A stretch of DNA of 64,000 nt from Chondrilla cf. caribensis (GCA_964020155.1 OZ026555.1:5301772-5365771); one strand, 5' to 3'. Counted from the first letter of the stretch, positions 1-12,989 are shown. Program-made: numbers and translations. The notes: generated from the sequence alone by a model not told the origin.

Positions 1-3000
1 AAGACCCTTCAATTGAAAGTATATCAGGAGGTGTGGTTACAAAAAAGTACTCAGAATAAACAGCTGGCAAACACCCAGAAATATGGCAGAAAGTGACAGA
101 GACAGTGTAGGCCTGGGAGAGCTCCAGCTTGAGGTCTGTGAATCCAACACTAGTACAACGCGCAGTGTTCACCAGAGAACTGACCAGAGAGTCTCCTGAC
201 GAGTACACACCCACCAAATAGTGGGAGAGGTGTGGGAGGAGATTGTGAGGGAATGCCCAAGTTGCCATGACAACACTTATAGACAGCTGCTGATCAACAC
301 TGATGTTTGTTTCTCCCATCAAGTACTCTTCAGTGAGGTTGCCAAGGTAGAGGAAACCATCTGATATTGCTGTCCCGTTGCTATTAGGGTATTCCCCTAC
401 TACTGTCACAAAATATGTACGTCCAACCTCAAATGTGACATTGCTGAATTCATAGCTAGTTGCTCCACCCACATCAAAAAAACCACTCACATCACTACCA
501 CCAGGAATGGTTCCCATGGCAACACTGTAAGTAACTGGTAGGAAACTATGCTGTAGACCAAACCATTTGGTGAATATTATGTCTGTTGTTGTGACATCGA
601 CATCTTGGTAGTCAAGAGCTGACAGAGTTTCCATGACAACACCTGGAGTGAGGCCTCCAGTAACATAATGAAACTGCTTAGTCAAGAAACTCTTTAAACC
701 AACAACGTTAGTGATGGCTAACGTGATGTAATAGAAGTTGTTGCTGAGAAGCAGACTGTTGTCAATGGCAACACAAGTGGTAGACTCGCAGGGAAAATTG
801 GATATATTCGTTGAATATGGAATAACTTGACTTCCGTAAGGGGATGTACCTGGAGGTGTGGACAGACAAATAGGAATCATCATAACAACAGTCTCCCAGT
901 GACCGCAGGCACCACATATACGCCCATGACCACGCCCATTGACTCACCAAGAGAGAAGTGATATGTTAGAATATCTTCCCCCTCCTCGCTGTCTGTGATG
1001 TTCACATCGGACCATGTGACTATCATGTGATTGGACATCTGATTGCATACCAAGTCACCTTCAACTACTGGTGGAGTTGTGTCCATGACAACAGGTCCCA
1101 ATGTGCGGGTGGCATTATTCCCCGCCAAATCAATGGCCTGTACAAATACAAAGACTCTGGTTCCAGTTGACAGGCTAGTGCTATACACTGTAATAAAGGG
1201 GAGGCGCCCAGTTGAAGTGGGAGGGACAATATCTGCATAAAATGGGAGCAAGTGCCTTTCTGTTGCTATAGCAACCATGTAGTCCCAAAACCCAGTATTA
1301 TCATAAGCAGTCCATGACACGTTCAAGAAATTAGCTGAGGGAACAAAATGGCCACCTTGAGGGTGTACATACAAGTCTGGCAATGAGATGGATGAAATCG
1401 TTGGAGGTTGTAGATCCACAGTGATCCCATCTGAGCAGACCGGACCAGAGGACCTGTAAGCCCCGTTGACGGCTATCACAGTGAGCACAAGTGTCCCTGG
1501 ACCACTGGCCAACCAATTAACAGTTGTATTTGTTGTCGTGACAACCTGATGGGGAAATAAGGAAGTCTCATTAGTAAGAGAACTATACCACATTCCCATT
1601 CTCATTCCCAGTTCTCACCTTATCAGATTGAAATTGAGAGCTGTTGGCACACTGTTCATCAATAATATACTTATAAAATACTATATCGGTCTCTCGGTCG
1701 AAAAATCCCATCCACCAAAAAGTGAGTGATAAATCGTTTTGATAATCAATGTCATATCCACCTTTGGGACCATCAAAGACGATGCCCTCTAAGGGCGGAG
1801 TCACATCAACAGTGAACCTGTGATGAAGGACCGTCGTAAGCATAGCATTGTTAGTGACTGTGACAGTGATGTAGTAATCCGTGTCGTGTTGGGTTGCCGT
1901 TGACAACAGGTCATTTTCCATAGGTGAGAACCTATGTGATGTCATATGGCAATGTCCAAAAGGGTCACAGCGACACTCTGGGGGGACACAGGTGGTCTAA
2001 AATACCAAAAATAGGCATTAAAGTTCAAATAAAAAATCCCTAGACAACACCCCTAATTGGTTGTCCACTTACTTCATTGTACTGCACCAGGTGTACGAGT
2101 CCTTGTCCATTTTGACTGCCCCCTCTAGTGGTCCCCAGTGCCCACGCAATGCTGTGGAGTCCACTGTGAGTGTCTGAAGCCTCCAAGTACACCACAAGAT
2201 CAGAGAACAGACGTGACCCGTGCAAGGACAGCCCTCCCACACCAGCATGCTCTATCCAAATGTTCTCGGCAACTGGGGGGGAGGAGTCCACATGCACCAC
2301 CACCACATCCACCAGGGCATTACCCTTGAAATCGGTAGCCCTAAACCACACCCCCACACTCATGCCATCAACACGGGTCACTTCAACATTGACGGCATCA
2401 ATGTATATATCATCACTTGGCATCCACCCACTACGAGGTTGGGTAACACCAGCCGGACCGTCCAGGTTGGTTTCCACCGAGTACTCCAACCTGACTACAC
2501 CTTGAGCATTCCTGGTGCCATTACGAGGGTAAGACCCTGTTGTTAAGGGATGATCATAGTCTGGTTCCACCTCTCCATACATGTAGTCTGCTACTGGAGC
2601 TAGCCAGTTGCTGTCCCTTAAATTGGTATTGTAGAAATGACTTCGCCCATGGATCGTGAGGGGTCCTTCTGTTGTGTTCACCCATTCCAGGGCGGGTGGT
2701 ACGGCATTGACTACCACCAGGGGGTGGGCCTGGTCCACTACCAGTGAGGAGTTGGTGTCATACAGCACCAGCCTCCTAACATATCGAATGTTGCCGGCAA
2801 TGTCATGCACTTGCAGGATGATTGAGTAAGGACCATCCATTGGGAGAGAAGTGGTGTTGGAGTAAAACTGAACATTGTTGTGATCGTAAAACAGAGGGGA
2901 TACCACGTCCCGAGGGTGCTCCTGTAAGACTCCGCCCATTTCCAACATAAGATAAACTCTTAATTCATAGTGCTCCACTCCAGAGGGTGTGTCAGTATAC

Positions 3001-5008
3001 CCGCCCCACATTACTTGAAGGTCCGTGATCTCTTGAAGGAAAGATGTGTGTAGGTCCAATATTGGCTGGTCTGCCAGACAAATGACAGAGTCTTGGAGGG
3101 AGCAGTGGACAGGGGGGAGGAGATCCACCACATATCCTGACACCCCAGTGTACGCTATACCATTGTAATATTCTCTGAAATTGGAGTTAGTGTCCAGATT
3201 CAGTAGATCAAGGAATCCACCATTCTCAGCTGTCACCTTTACTGTGAAGTGGTCTCCATGGAACACACTACTGGAGATGGCACTCAGCATAGCTGCAGTG
3301 TTACACATGACAACCGCCAGGGGGCTGTCCCTGGAGAGGTTGTGTGAGGAGCACTCATAACGGCTGCTCAGTGCTACTGTACTGGGATCTATGTTGGAGA
3401 CAGAGCTCACAAGTGACAATACTGACAGAGTAATATGGTCACGTGACAAATCATGTGACTTACTAGATGCTCTTGAAATGTCAACAGTAATGTATGTATT
3501 GACCACACCCAGTCTAAAATCAACAAAATAGGCTGGCATACGAGGGAGAACCCCTAGTCCTCGGTATGTTGTGGTCCACATCACGTTCAGGGATAGGGGG
3601 ATGAAGTTAACAAATACTCCAACAGATGTGGTGTTGGTACACGACTCAACCGATGTTGTTCCATTACTGGAAATTTCCACAGAACATGTGAAAGAATCAA
3701 CTGATGTAGTCACTGTGTGCATGCGTGGGGGAGGGAGGGGGTGAGATGAGACCATGAAATCCTAACGTTAGCTACGAACACACTTACTGTTCAGACAGTG
3801 AGGTCCGGCAAACCCATCCTCACATTGACAGGTTGAGATTTGACCACTACAGTTGCCAGGGAAACAGTAACTTGCCAGCCACGAACAGAGAGGTTCACAG
3901 GCGTTGCCGAGGTTCTCGAAACCTCTCCTCCCGTATCCCAGCCCATGGTCAGAGTCACACAGCACACACATCTGGTCAGTAGCATTGGTACACCTAATAT
4001 CAGCACAGTGAGCTATGTCGGTGCATGCTGGGGGAGAGATCAGAGGCTGTCATGTGACCTGGAGGAATATACTACAATCAAGGACCACACCCACCAGTGC
4101 AAACAGGCGGAGTCCCACTCCACAGTCCAGTGCTTTGACACACCCTCTCTTCACTGCCCTCTGACATGAAGTAACCATCCTCACACGAGTACATCACAAC
4201 GTTCCCAAAGAGAAACTCATTTCCTTGTCTGCTTCCATGTGCAGGCACACCAGGATCTCCACAGGACACCTCAATACCACAGTATGTGTATCTCCACCTT
4301 CGATCACTATGTATGGGACAACATCATAACCCAGTGCACAGGGCAACACACAACAACATAAGCCAGTGCACAGGACAACACACAACATCATAACCCAGTG
4401 CACAGGACAACACACAACATCATAACCCAGTGCACAGGACAACACACAACATCATAACCCAGTGCACGGGGCGGTGCGCTAGCACCAATGGAGAGAAGTA
4501 CTTACTCGACTATAACATCGAAAAAACTTTCAATTCCGACCAGAAAGAGCTCAGGAGAAGACAGGGTGATGTTCAAATCTCTTCTAAGCTCGTTTTGCCA
4601 TAAGTTCTGACTAACGCAGTCGACGAGAGCAGCGTGCGGACGGTCGCAGCAGTAGGGCCGCCAGACCCGGTCCCTATCCGATGAGGAGTAGGTGCTGTCG
4701 AAGCCAGACAAGTAGCCGTTGTTCGGGCACTGGAAATCGTTGATGGAACCACCCAGGGCGTTTATTGCTGCCTGCAACGAGCAAGTGGAGGAAACGTTGA
4801 CTAATCCTCCGCTTGACCCACAACTGTAGCTCCAGCGTCGGTCGGTGTCGGTCAGGGAGAAACGGGAGAATATCCCTGTAATCGCTTGCTGGCTGGGGCA
4901 CTGGAAGATGAACTCTTCTTGGAAATCATTCACAAACTGGCATTCGGCCAGATGGAACAACGCGAGGAAAACGATAACAGAAAATAAAATCCTTATTGGT
5001 CGCGCCAT
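1..5008 (-). CDS. Large secreted dermatopontin/Sushi/EGF-like multidomain protein, partial (3' end outside window)
   Basis: Seven exons were traced by phase: 5008-4506, 4306-4095, 4027-3788, 3712-2073, 1996-1619, 1545-948 and 850 to beyond base 1. They give at least 1,473 residues with no stop. Residues 1-24 (MARPIRILF...AEC) are a clear signal peptide, which sets the start. Residues ~25-182 are a dermatopontin-like domain with the repeated D-R-x-W-x-Y-x-C motif; its last copy (DRRWRYTYCGIEV) lies across the first intron, which confirms that junction. A Sushi/CCP domain follows (CGDPGVP ... GTPPVC), then a Cys-rich EGF-like module ending CQCEDGFAGPHC. The remainder is repetitive extracellular sequence with VDVTPP, DTTPP and VDSSPP motifs and many N-glycosylation sequons, resembling Ig/FN3-like adhesion proteins of sponges and cnidarians. 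No membrane segment lies within the window. A role in extracellular matrix or aggregation/immune recognition is inferred from the domains only. The exact combination is not one I recognise. Confidence 0.85.
4322..4470. repeat. Intronic ~32 bp minisatellite (first intron of the dermatopontin/Sushi gene)
   Basis: About four tandem copies of a unit containing CATAACCCAGTGCACAGGAC sit inside the 199 bp intron between the signal-peptide exon and the Sushi exon. The repeat is wholly intronic. Confidence 0.85.
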
Positions 5009-5097
5009 TTCGCTCTGCTACTTTCCACTGAGGGGAGGGGCCTATAATGTTATTCACGAGTTAGTGTCCAAGCAACCATCAACACAGAACAACATTA

Positions 5098-5109
5098 GGG
5101 GACTTTCCC
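5098..5109. promoter_or_regulatory. Candidate NF-kB (kappaB) site
   Basis: GGGGACTTTCCC contains a perfect 10-bp kappaB core (GGGACTTTCC). It lies 90 bp upstream of the start codon of the secreted dermatopontin/Sushi gene, in the 193 bp gap to the neighbouring ARIH2 stop. The match is seen directly; regulation by Rel proteins is inferred. Confidence 0.45.
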
Positions 5110-5201
5110 AAACGATAACATCACGTCAGTAAGTATATAACATCAAATTCAGACAAGTCATGCAAGGTGGGATACTGTACATACATTTGTGAGTAAATGT
5201 T

Positions 5202-7358
5202 TTAGTGGAAAAAGTCTCGAAGTAAGTTCTGCCGTTGGACTTCAGTTACTCTCATCTGTTGTTGAAGGTCAGCAACATCTTCTGAATCTAAATCTGTCCG
5301 TTCTACCTTCCAAGACAAATTCTCAATTTCCCTCTCCAACTGTGCCTGCTGGTATTCAAACTGTCCCAGAACAAACCAACGGTGAACAGAGACCCAATCA
5401 CCCTCCAAGCATGTGCACTCACCAGAGTCTTCCTGGGGCCGGACTCCATGTAGTAAGCATATGGATATGTGTACTTGAGTGTGTATCGGCACTGTAAACA
5501 CAAACGCAAACAGATTGCTCACAAATGACCCTCCAGGACAGACTACATGTTCTAATGTACATACTTTTGTGAGCTGAGCAGCTGCTTCCACTATAAACTG
5601 CCAGTCTATCCAAGACGACTTGCCTTCATTGACTTTGACAGATATTTTTTCGTTTATTTGTTCCAAGTTCTTTTCTTCAAGCTTGAGACTAGCGTCATGG
5701 TTATCCCACTAAAATAGGACAAGATGCACCATGAAATGACGTCCTTATATGGAAAATATGGTATTGAGGTTGTTGGGCTTATATCAAATACAAGCAAACT
5801 CACTCGACCAAAGTAGAACAGGTACTTCTTCAGTGCTTCTCTAGCCATGCTGGACTCGTTCTGGTCATACTTGTTTGGATTGGCCTTGTACTTGCTGCAC
5901 TCGTAGTACTCAGTAGCGTGGTTCCGCCAGGGACCCATGCACATCCAACAGAAATCTAGTGGACGACACAGAACTAGAATGTGAAAGAAGGGCATGGCAG
6001 AGGGTGTGGCAGATTGTAGTTCTCACCATATCTACACTTGGAACACGACATGTGATTGCACCCGCCGTTCTTCTCGATGTTGGAGCCACATTCCGGACAC
6101 TGTAAAGTACCAAGTACATAGTTACCATGATAGTACCTCTACCCATGATGTATTCTTACTGGTTTGGTGTTGGCACTAATGTAATTGGCAGTCTCAGAAT
6201 CGTCCTTGCACTTTGAGAACCATGTCTTAATGGTGTCGCAGTCAGTGGGGCAGTGGTAGCCACTACCGCACTTGAAACTAATGACAGAGAGAGATTAGTG
6301 ATTATCATGGTGGATAAGTATTAAGGTGGTTTCCATGGTTACCATGAGCTGTTCCCACACTTGGTGCAGGTGACCCTCTTCATACACGGTTGCTCCACCT
6401 GGAACACAACATCACACCTGCGGCCACCGCACCAACGCAGACAGGGATGACTCTATAATTAGAATTGGTACTCACTACAAACTTCCTTCAACTGTAGCAT
6501 TTGAGCTCACTCACCTCCACAAACTCTTGTAAGCTGAATCTTGCAAATTTCTCTTTTAGTTTTGTTAATGGTTCAATGAGTTTGTGGACAGACACTGAAG
6601 GAATACCCACTGAACAGCTCATACAGGGAATACCTGAGGTGGATCGAGTGTAAGAACCACTGGAGTAACTTCACCATGAACACCACCCACAGCTCTACCC
6701 CGGCCAAACACACACTCACCGACAACTTTACCCTGGTTGATCTGAGTCTCAAGGTGTGCCTGCCAACACTCCCGGCAGAACACATGACCACAATTAGCAG
6801 CTGACAGCATGTCCTCCTGCAGCTCCAAACACGTCGAGCACACATCAGGCTGAGGGGTGACGGCACAACACTAACACACAGTTTACAGCATCACGATCGC
6901 AGGGAGGTGCAGCGGGTATACCTTGTGCTTCCTGAGACCTTCACGTACCTCCTTCAATGGAATAGCCCTGCACAAGTGGTATTGAATCAAACGCGCTCAA
7001 ACATACGTACACGTAGGCACACACACTTTTGGAGAGCGGTGTCCACTTTCCAATCACTCGCACAGAGTAGCTCTCTCAGTGTTTCTGGCCTCCAACTATC
7101 AACAGTTTCGCTCCCAAATCGACTGGATAACTGGTCTCGGATACGTGTGACTTGGCTATCCACATACTTCATGACATCAGTGGAATCTTCGAGACACTTG
7201 AACTCATGATATTCCGGATCCGTATTAGCTGCAAGCTCATTTAGCTCTTCCTCTCCTCGTACTTCGTCTTCTTCCTCGGCGTAATAGTAGTCATAGTCAT
7301 CCTGAATGTCATCGTCACTATAAACAGAGTCTGGTACAGAGTCTAAACGCTCCGCCAT
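5202..7358 (-). CDS. ARIH2: RBR-type E3 ubiquitin ligase, Ariadne-2
   Basis: Eleven exons (7358-7027, 6967-6922, 6849-6720, 6633-6515, 6398-6343, 6277-6160, 6099-6027, 5955-5804, 5708-5565, 5491-5423, 5360-5202) splice in phase to 465 codons; human ARIH2 is 493. Order: acidic N-terminus with a [13 protein letters not shown] stretch, RING1 ([10 protein letters not shown]...[10 protein letters not shown]), IBR (CTKCGNSS...[14 protein letters not shown]), RING2 ([19 protein letters not shown], with the NGGC catalytic-type cysteine, then FCWMCMGPW) and the Ariadne domain ([52 protein letters not shown]). The [11 protein letters not shown] and MESGPRK signatures favour ARIH2 over ARIH1. ARIH2 transfers ubiquitin via a RING2 thioester and is activated by neddylated CUL5 ligases in human cells. 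The start codon is embedded in AAAATGGCGGA. SENP8, a NEDD8 protease, lies two genes away. Confidence 0.96.
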
Positions 7359-7470
7359 TTTCTTTGTTTAACACTGACATCAAACAGAAAATCGTTTGCG
7401 GTTTATATAAGACTATGGAGTCTAAAAATAGATCGTGCCTTAAAATAGTACATGTGGTCAGCATAACTGA

Positions 7471-8720
7471 TCAAATTGTTTCCTGCTCTTCCGGACTGAC
7501 TGGTTCAAATTCTGGAAAATTGTGATCTTGTGCAGTGGGGTTGCTCGCAGCAGCAGGACTTGATGTCTTCTCGAGAGAAGGCAGAGATGACGCAAAGGAT
7601 GTCAGCGCTTTAGAGAGAAGCGATAAGCTCGGGTTGACAATGGGCTCTGTTGTTGGATGTTCGTCTTCAGCTTTCTTCTGTTCCTGCATTTTTTTAGTCC
7701 TGCTGAGGTACTCCTTCAAGGACACCTGAAATGCATCAATACCGATAGCATAGTCACAGGCTGTGTATACTGTACTGTGCACCACATGGATAATTATTCA
7801 ATGTCACATAATACAAGAATGAAATTTATAGAAATACACTCCATGTACTGTGGAGTGGAGTACACAGTGCACGTATACAATGCATACAGATATACACTGT
7901 GGGAATTGGTCTGGGAATAGCAGCTACATGATTGAAACCTGGTCTGTTGGACCTACGTACCTTCTTCTTCACTGACTGTGTAGCTGAATTAGACAGTTCA
8001 TCTCCCGGGCTACCACACAGGTCAGCCATGCTGGTGAGCTGCGTGCTGTCTCTCGAGAGATCATCTGTTGGCAACCCAAACAACACCAGTTTACAGAGTG
8101 CACAGTCGTGAGGATTGGGAGGGAACACTCACCGTCAATATCCATGGCCTCCATCTTGATACCAGATTCCAGAGGACTACCAACAGGCATGCCTAGCGGG
8201 TGAGGGCTTGCAGTCAGACTGAGTGGGTGAGGACTAGCAGTTGATACGCTAGTCAAGTGTGGGCTAGTGGACACGCCCACTAGACAAGGACTTGTGCTAG
8301 TGCTAAAAGGGCTTGACAGAAGATTTCCGTGTTTTGGTGAAGCAGATGGTGGTGTGTTTGGTGTTCTTTGACCAGGTAGATTGGAGGTTGACCCACTGGA
8401 CACTCTGTGTTCCCTGGAGACAGGTTTAACATCATTTAGACAATCAAAGTCCTCATCATCGGAGAAGTCTTCAAACAAAGGTGACTGTCTTCCTGGGTCT
8501 ACATCTTCTGAAGTAGAGTGTTGTGACGACTGCTCTGATTTCCACTTCATCATTGTTCGCATTTTAACAGGCACTGGTAGGACAAAGCTCCACTACTGAC
8601 AATGCACCTACGTATCTACAGTTCTGAGCAGATGACTCACATGTGGAGGCTTCAACAGCTCCTGAGCTGACCTCCTCTTGATAGAACTTTCTTATCCATC
8701 TCTACAGTGGGGAGCATTTT

Positions 8721-8812
<92 letters not shown>

Positions 8813-8835
8813 ACACACACACACACACACACACT

Positions 8836-8892
<57 letters not shown>

Positions 8893-11608
8893 TCTTCAAA
8901 GGTACAGTGTCATGTTTAGTGTCCTGGTTGGTCTTACAGTGGACTGTAGCGTGCTGCCTATCAGACATCCAACGAGCTAATAAGATCTACCACAAGTCAA
9001 CCAGAAGACAAGTAGACATGAACCACCTCACTCCATGTCAGCTGGTGAAATTACCTTCTTCGAAGTAGTTGGAAAATTGTTGAATAGATAACCAGGATGG
9101 GTCCGAAGACCCACTTCAAAATCAATTTTGGGTTTTGGTCTTAAAGGTGGACTTGGGGGTGGAGACAAGTGCAGTGTTGTAACTAATCCAATGGAATACA
9201 AAGGCGAAGTCAGCTCAACATCTGGAGACATTGTATCATAAGGTTTGTCGTTGGAGGCACTGGAGAAGGGGGAAGTCATGAGATGACACACAACCCAACA
9301 CACGCACTGAGGGAACAGACCTGTCATCGACAGACAACAGAGGGGGTCTCATCGAGCGCTTCCTACCGCTTTTAGCCAGGTCCACATCCTCCTCTCGCTT
9401 ATCCTGCTTTCTCCTGTTGGAGGCCTCCATAGAGTTGAACATCTTCACATACTGCTCCAACTTCCTCTCTTCTCTTGACTACAGGAGATGTTAAACCATC
9501 ACTAATCTCTCACATACGTATACATCCACACACAAAGAACACACCTTTTTCTTGGCTGAACGATCAACATCTCCTTCCTCTCCTTCGACCTAAACAAAAT
9601 ACACAAATAGTACACTAAATACACTAATACACCAGCCTCACTCCCCACACCACACCCTTTATGATGTACACCCTCCCTTATACACCCATATGCAGACCAC
9701 ACCTCTTCGGCTTGTACCGGCTGAGAGATCACCACAGGGGAGTTCAATGACGAGGTGGTCCTTCTACGCTTCTTAGCGTGGATGGGTGTGTCACCTGACA
9801 GTCTAGTGACACTCCCCCTCTCTGGTAGCTTCTTTTTACCAATCCCCTTGTCGGCCACACCCTTTTCCAGCAAGCATGCTCGCTGGTCACACCCACACTC
9901 CACTTCGTAATCACTAGAGATAGGAAACAATGATGTAAGGGAGAAAATAAAAACAAGGGGGAAGTCCCTACCAATTATTATACTGAAAATCAAAAGGCAG
10001 TGTGATCTCCTCTCCGGGTGAGATTGTGTGCAGCGAATACAGTCCAAGGCGCAGATCACTCTTGTCAATCAGGATATGCTGTAACTATGGAAACCACCAG
10101 ATTCAGTAATGCCTACTCTGACAATATGACACTTCACGTCACTCACTTCACAATTGGGAGAGCATGAACGACGAATGAACCTGGCTATGTTACCATGACC
10201 ACGAGCATCCACAACCAGGTCAATACCAGATATCTTGTCATAGTAGTAAAGGAAAGGACAAGGCCTGTATTGGCAGGGCGTGACGGGCGTGACAAGGGTG
10301 ATGGGCGTGACCTGACAGTAGACTTCATGCAGTAACACACCTCTCCTTCCATAGGGACACTCCAGGTACACTGAGTTCAGCTGATACCAAATGACGCAGC
10401 GTGTATTTACCCTGCGGAAACAGGTAGACAATTCATGGAGTATACACGTTCCATAACCCAATCCCTCGGAACCACAAATCAGTGAAGTGGCGATGATGTG
10501 CAATGACTCAATACCTTGTACTCCATCACTAGAGTGCCTTGTTCAATGGTTGTCTCTGTGACCACACCCTACGTGTGAACACAGACACTCAGTCCATCAG
10601 GTAGTGAAGTAGATAACACAAGGAATGCATGCCCCAACCTTTCTGTGCTTTTGAACATCAACAACAACGCACTTGGGTTGTCGCAGCTCCTGAAGGGAAT
10701 ACGATGACTGCATTGTGGAAAAGACACACACAGTTAGAGTCACTCTGCCCAAAGTATTCACTACAGCAAGACATATCCTTCACAACCCATTATGTACCTT
10801 TTCCATTAAGGTGGCCTCTGATTTGACTTGAGACAGTTTCAACTGCACCAATGTCTTCAGTTTCTCCGTGACTCTACTGGATGTGATCACCTCGTACGGA
10901 TCTGACCACGGGCTACTGTTACAGCTCCACACACTGTCATCCTCAACAGGTGAACCTCTATCCGGGACTGGACGAAGAGTCTTGCGAGTTTTGTTGAAGT
11001 CATCTTTTGGTCTTTTTTTCAACTCTCTGATATTGTTCTGAATGGACAAGAAGCATCATAACCACGATACCATGAGGGAACCACACACATATGCACACTA
11101 ACCCGTGCAAAACCAGATGCCCTTTGCTTTCGTTTCTTCTTCCCGGCTAAGCCGTTATTTTGAGGTGTTTGTGATGGAATAATCTTCACTCTGCCAGGGA
11201 ACTTCCCAACATCCTCATCACTACCATCCCCTATACACATAACAGACCACCTCACTGGTTCAACATAATAAGCCACACAGATCGGATAAATTCACCAGTT
11301 AATTCTTCCCTCTTTCGCAATTGAACTGTTCTTGCTCTTTTCTTGTCGACAACCCTGGGACAACACTGCTCGCAGAGGTAGTTTTCTGGTAGGTTCTTCG
11401 GGTCAACTTGTACGCACTCTATATGTTGCCACACACTACACTCGTCACAACATATCATAAACCCATCGTCGTGAGTGAAACCACTTTCGAGAGAGAAAGG
11501 AGAGGCTAACTTCTAGAATATCGCGTAGAACAGCACAAAAGCATACCATATACATCTTGTCACGTAATCTTCTTCCCACTCATTATTCAAACTACCCTTC
11601 TTGCTCAT
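7471..11608 (-). CDS. KMT2E: PHD and SET domain chromatin regulator, KMT2E/MLL5 type
   Basis: Eighteen exons splice in phase from 11608 to the stop at 7471, giving 870 residues. The N-terminus carries a PHD finger ([28 protein letters not shown] ... CEQCC), normally an H3K4me3 reader. A SET domain follows ([20 protein letters not shown], then [18 protein letters not shown], then FDFQYNN) with a post-SET-like [18 protein letters not shown] replaces the RFINHSC of active methyltransferases, as in human KMT2E and SETD5; the PHD finger separates KMT2E from SETD5. After SET come [28 protein letters not shown], a Ser/Pro-rich tract and [15 protein letters not shown], all positions conserved in the KMT2E/SETD5 family. 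It is a probable nuclear scaffold rather than an active enzyme. The protein is much shorter than human KMT2E (over 1,800 residues). Exons 14 and 15 flank a long CA/GT microsatellite. The stop lies 112 bp from the ARIH2 start. Confidence 0.94.
8725..8890. repeat. (CA)n/(GT)n microsatellite filling a KMT2E intron
   Basis: About 166 bp of CA dinucleotides with four CTGA interruptions. On the gene strand the intron begins AAG|GTGTGTGTG, so the 5' splice site is the first unit of the microsatellite. The acceptor (CCCCACTGTAG) follows shortly after the array. Confidence 0.95.
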
Positions 11609-11718
11609 TCTAACCGACTACCGTCACTAAGAGTCTACTTTCAGTCGGCCATTTTCTTGCTGCGCATGTACAATAACATCTCACGTGACCAGTCCTCGCG
11701 GCACGGTCAATCCCTAAT

Positions 11719-12756
11719 TCACTGAAGAACTTCTTGTTTCGAAATCAATGATTCAGCTAATTTTCTGCATCTCTCCCGCCACCCTTGTACAAGTTCCATG
11801 GTCACAGCGTGTTCAATGGGTCTTGATTCTGTGCTAAAAGTTCTGTTAATCAGATATTCTGCAAAGCAGGCTGCATACACTCCACAATCCGAACCTGTCA
11901 AAGAAACAATTTGAAGTGTACAGGGAGTCAGGACTGAGCACGACCTTCAGTGGGTCATTGTTCCATACCATTGGTCTGCTGAGGTGATGGCTCTCTTAAC
12001 ACCTGCACTGCAGGAAGGTCCCCCCCTTTGTCTCGACCTGTATAATAGTGCACCCTTAACCGAGGTGCTGGCTGTTGACGGCAGAGCACACTCACCTTTC
12101 ACAAATGTAGATATTTTCTTTGCACACTGCACAGCTGATGACATGTTCATATGCCCACTGGAATCAAAGTGTCTGAAGCTGTTATCTTTTGCTGAATAAC
12201 TCAGCAGACTCCTGAACGGACAACACAGTGGGTATATGACCACAGATAGCTAGGCGGTCTACTGGAGAAGAAACTATAATATATACAACTCACTGACCAA
12301 TGTGAACCACCTGGAGAATCTCTTGAGTTGTTGTCATTAATAACCATGATTATAAGGGCCTTCTTCCTCAGAGATAGTGGTTCCAGTATCAACTCCAACT
12401 CGGCAACTGCAAACCATACACATCATACCACCTGTGACTCGAGGGTCAATGGTTTCATCAACACAATAGCAGCAGGGACTCCTCACCAGATGACATCTTT
12501 ATCAACTGAACCACATCCGGAGTTATCAGTGCTAGTGAATCTTTGTACTGCTGAAACTGCTCTTTCTCCCAATACCTGTCCATAGCGAAGGACAGTTACA
12601 CTTGACTTGAAATAGTAAAAGGCCCCCGCTGCCCCCTACTCACTCGAACATGAACCCTAGTATCCTGTCACCGAGCCAACCATTCTTAGATGACAATATC
12701 TTCATGTCAGACTCTCTCAACAAAGCATCACCGAAGCTAACAACTATAGGATCCAT
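11719..12756 (-). CDS. SENP8: NEDD8-specific cysteine protease (deneddylase)
   Basis: Six exons (12756-12644, 12575-12487, 12406-12298, 12211-12096, 12037-11969, 11894-11719) make 223 residues; human SENP8 has 212. MDPIVVSFGDALLRESD, NGWLGDRILGFMFE and LIIMVINDNNSRDSPGGSHWSLLSYSAKDNSFRHFDS follow the human protein closely. The C48/ULP1 catalytic set is visible: His in SHWS, Asp in HFDS, the Gln of PSPQQTNGSDCG and the nucleophile Cys in SDCGVY. The HWSLL junction requires a GTCAGT donor. SENP8 cleaves the NEDD8 precursor and removes NEDD8 from non-cullin targets. The gene runs head-to-head with the ataxin-7 gene across 233 bp; its stop lies 110 bp from the KMT2E start. Confidence 0.96.
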
Positions 12757-12989
12757 TTGCTTTACGCTAATTCTGTTATTTTCTATTTATGCGAATGCTT
12801 CTTGCATTGCGCAATAAGCCCACTAAAAATGGCGGAACCTGGCATTAATGTGACATAGGATATGTTTGCGTATAAATTTAATATAGTTTGAATATTGTAT
12901 AGTGGCTTTTTATTTACTACGTTTTTGGTGGCGGCCAGTTTTGAAGAGTAGGTGGAATGATTTGACGCTTTAGTACATTTGGACATAGT
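12757..12989. promoter_or_regulatory. Putative bidirectional promoter, SENP8 (-) / ATXN7 (+)
   Basis: Start codons of two divergent genes are 233 bp apart. At 12826-12840 the interval holds TAAAAATGGCGGAAC, a YY1/TISU-like core that in + orientation would open only a nine-codon frame. Bidirectional use is inferred from the layout. Confidence 0.6.

Noticed and set aside
8652..8980. Cys/Val and Thr/His dipeptide frames
   Set aside because: Direct translation of the (CA)n microsatellite in a KMT2E intron.
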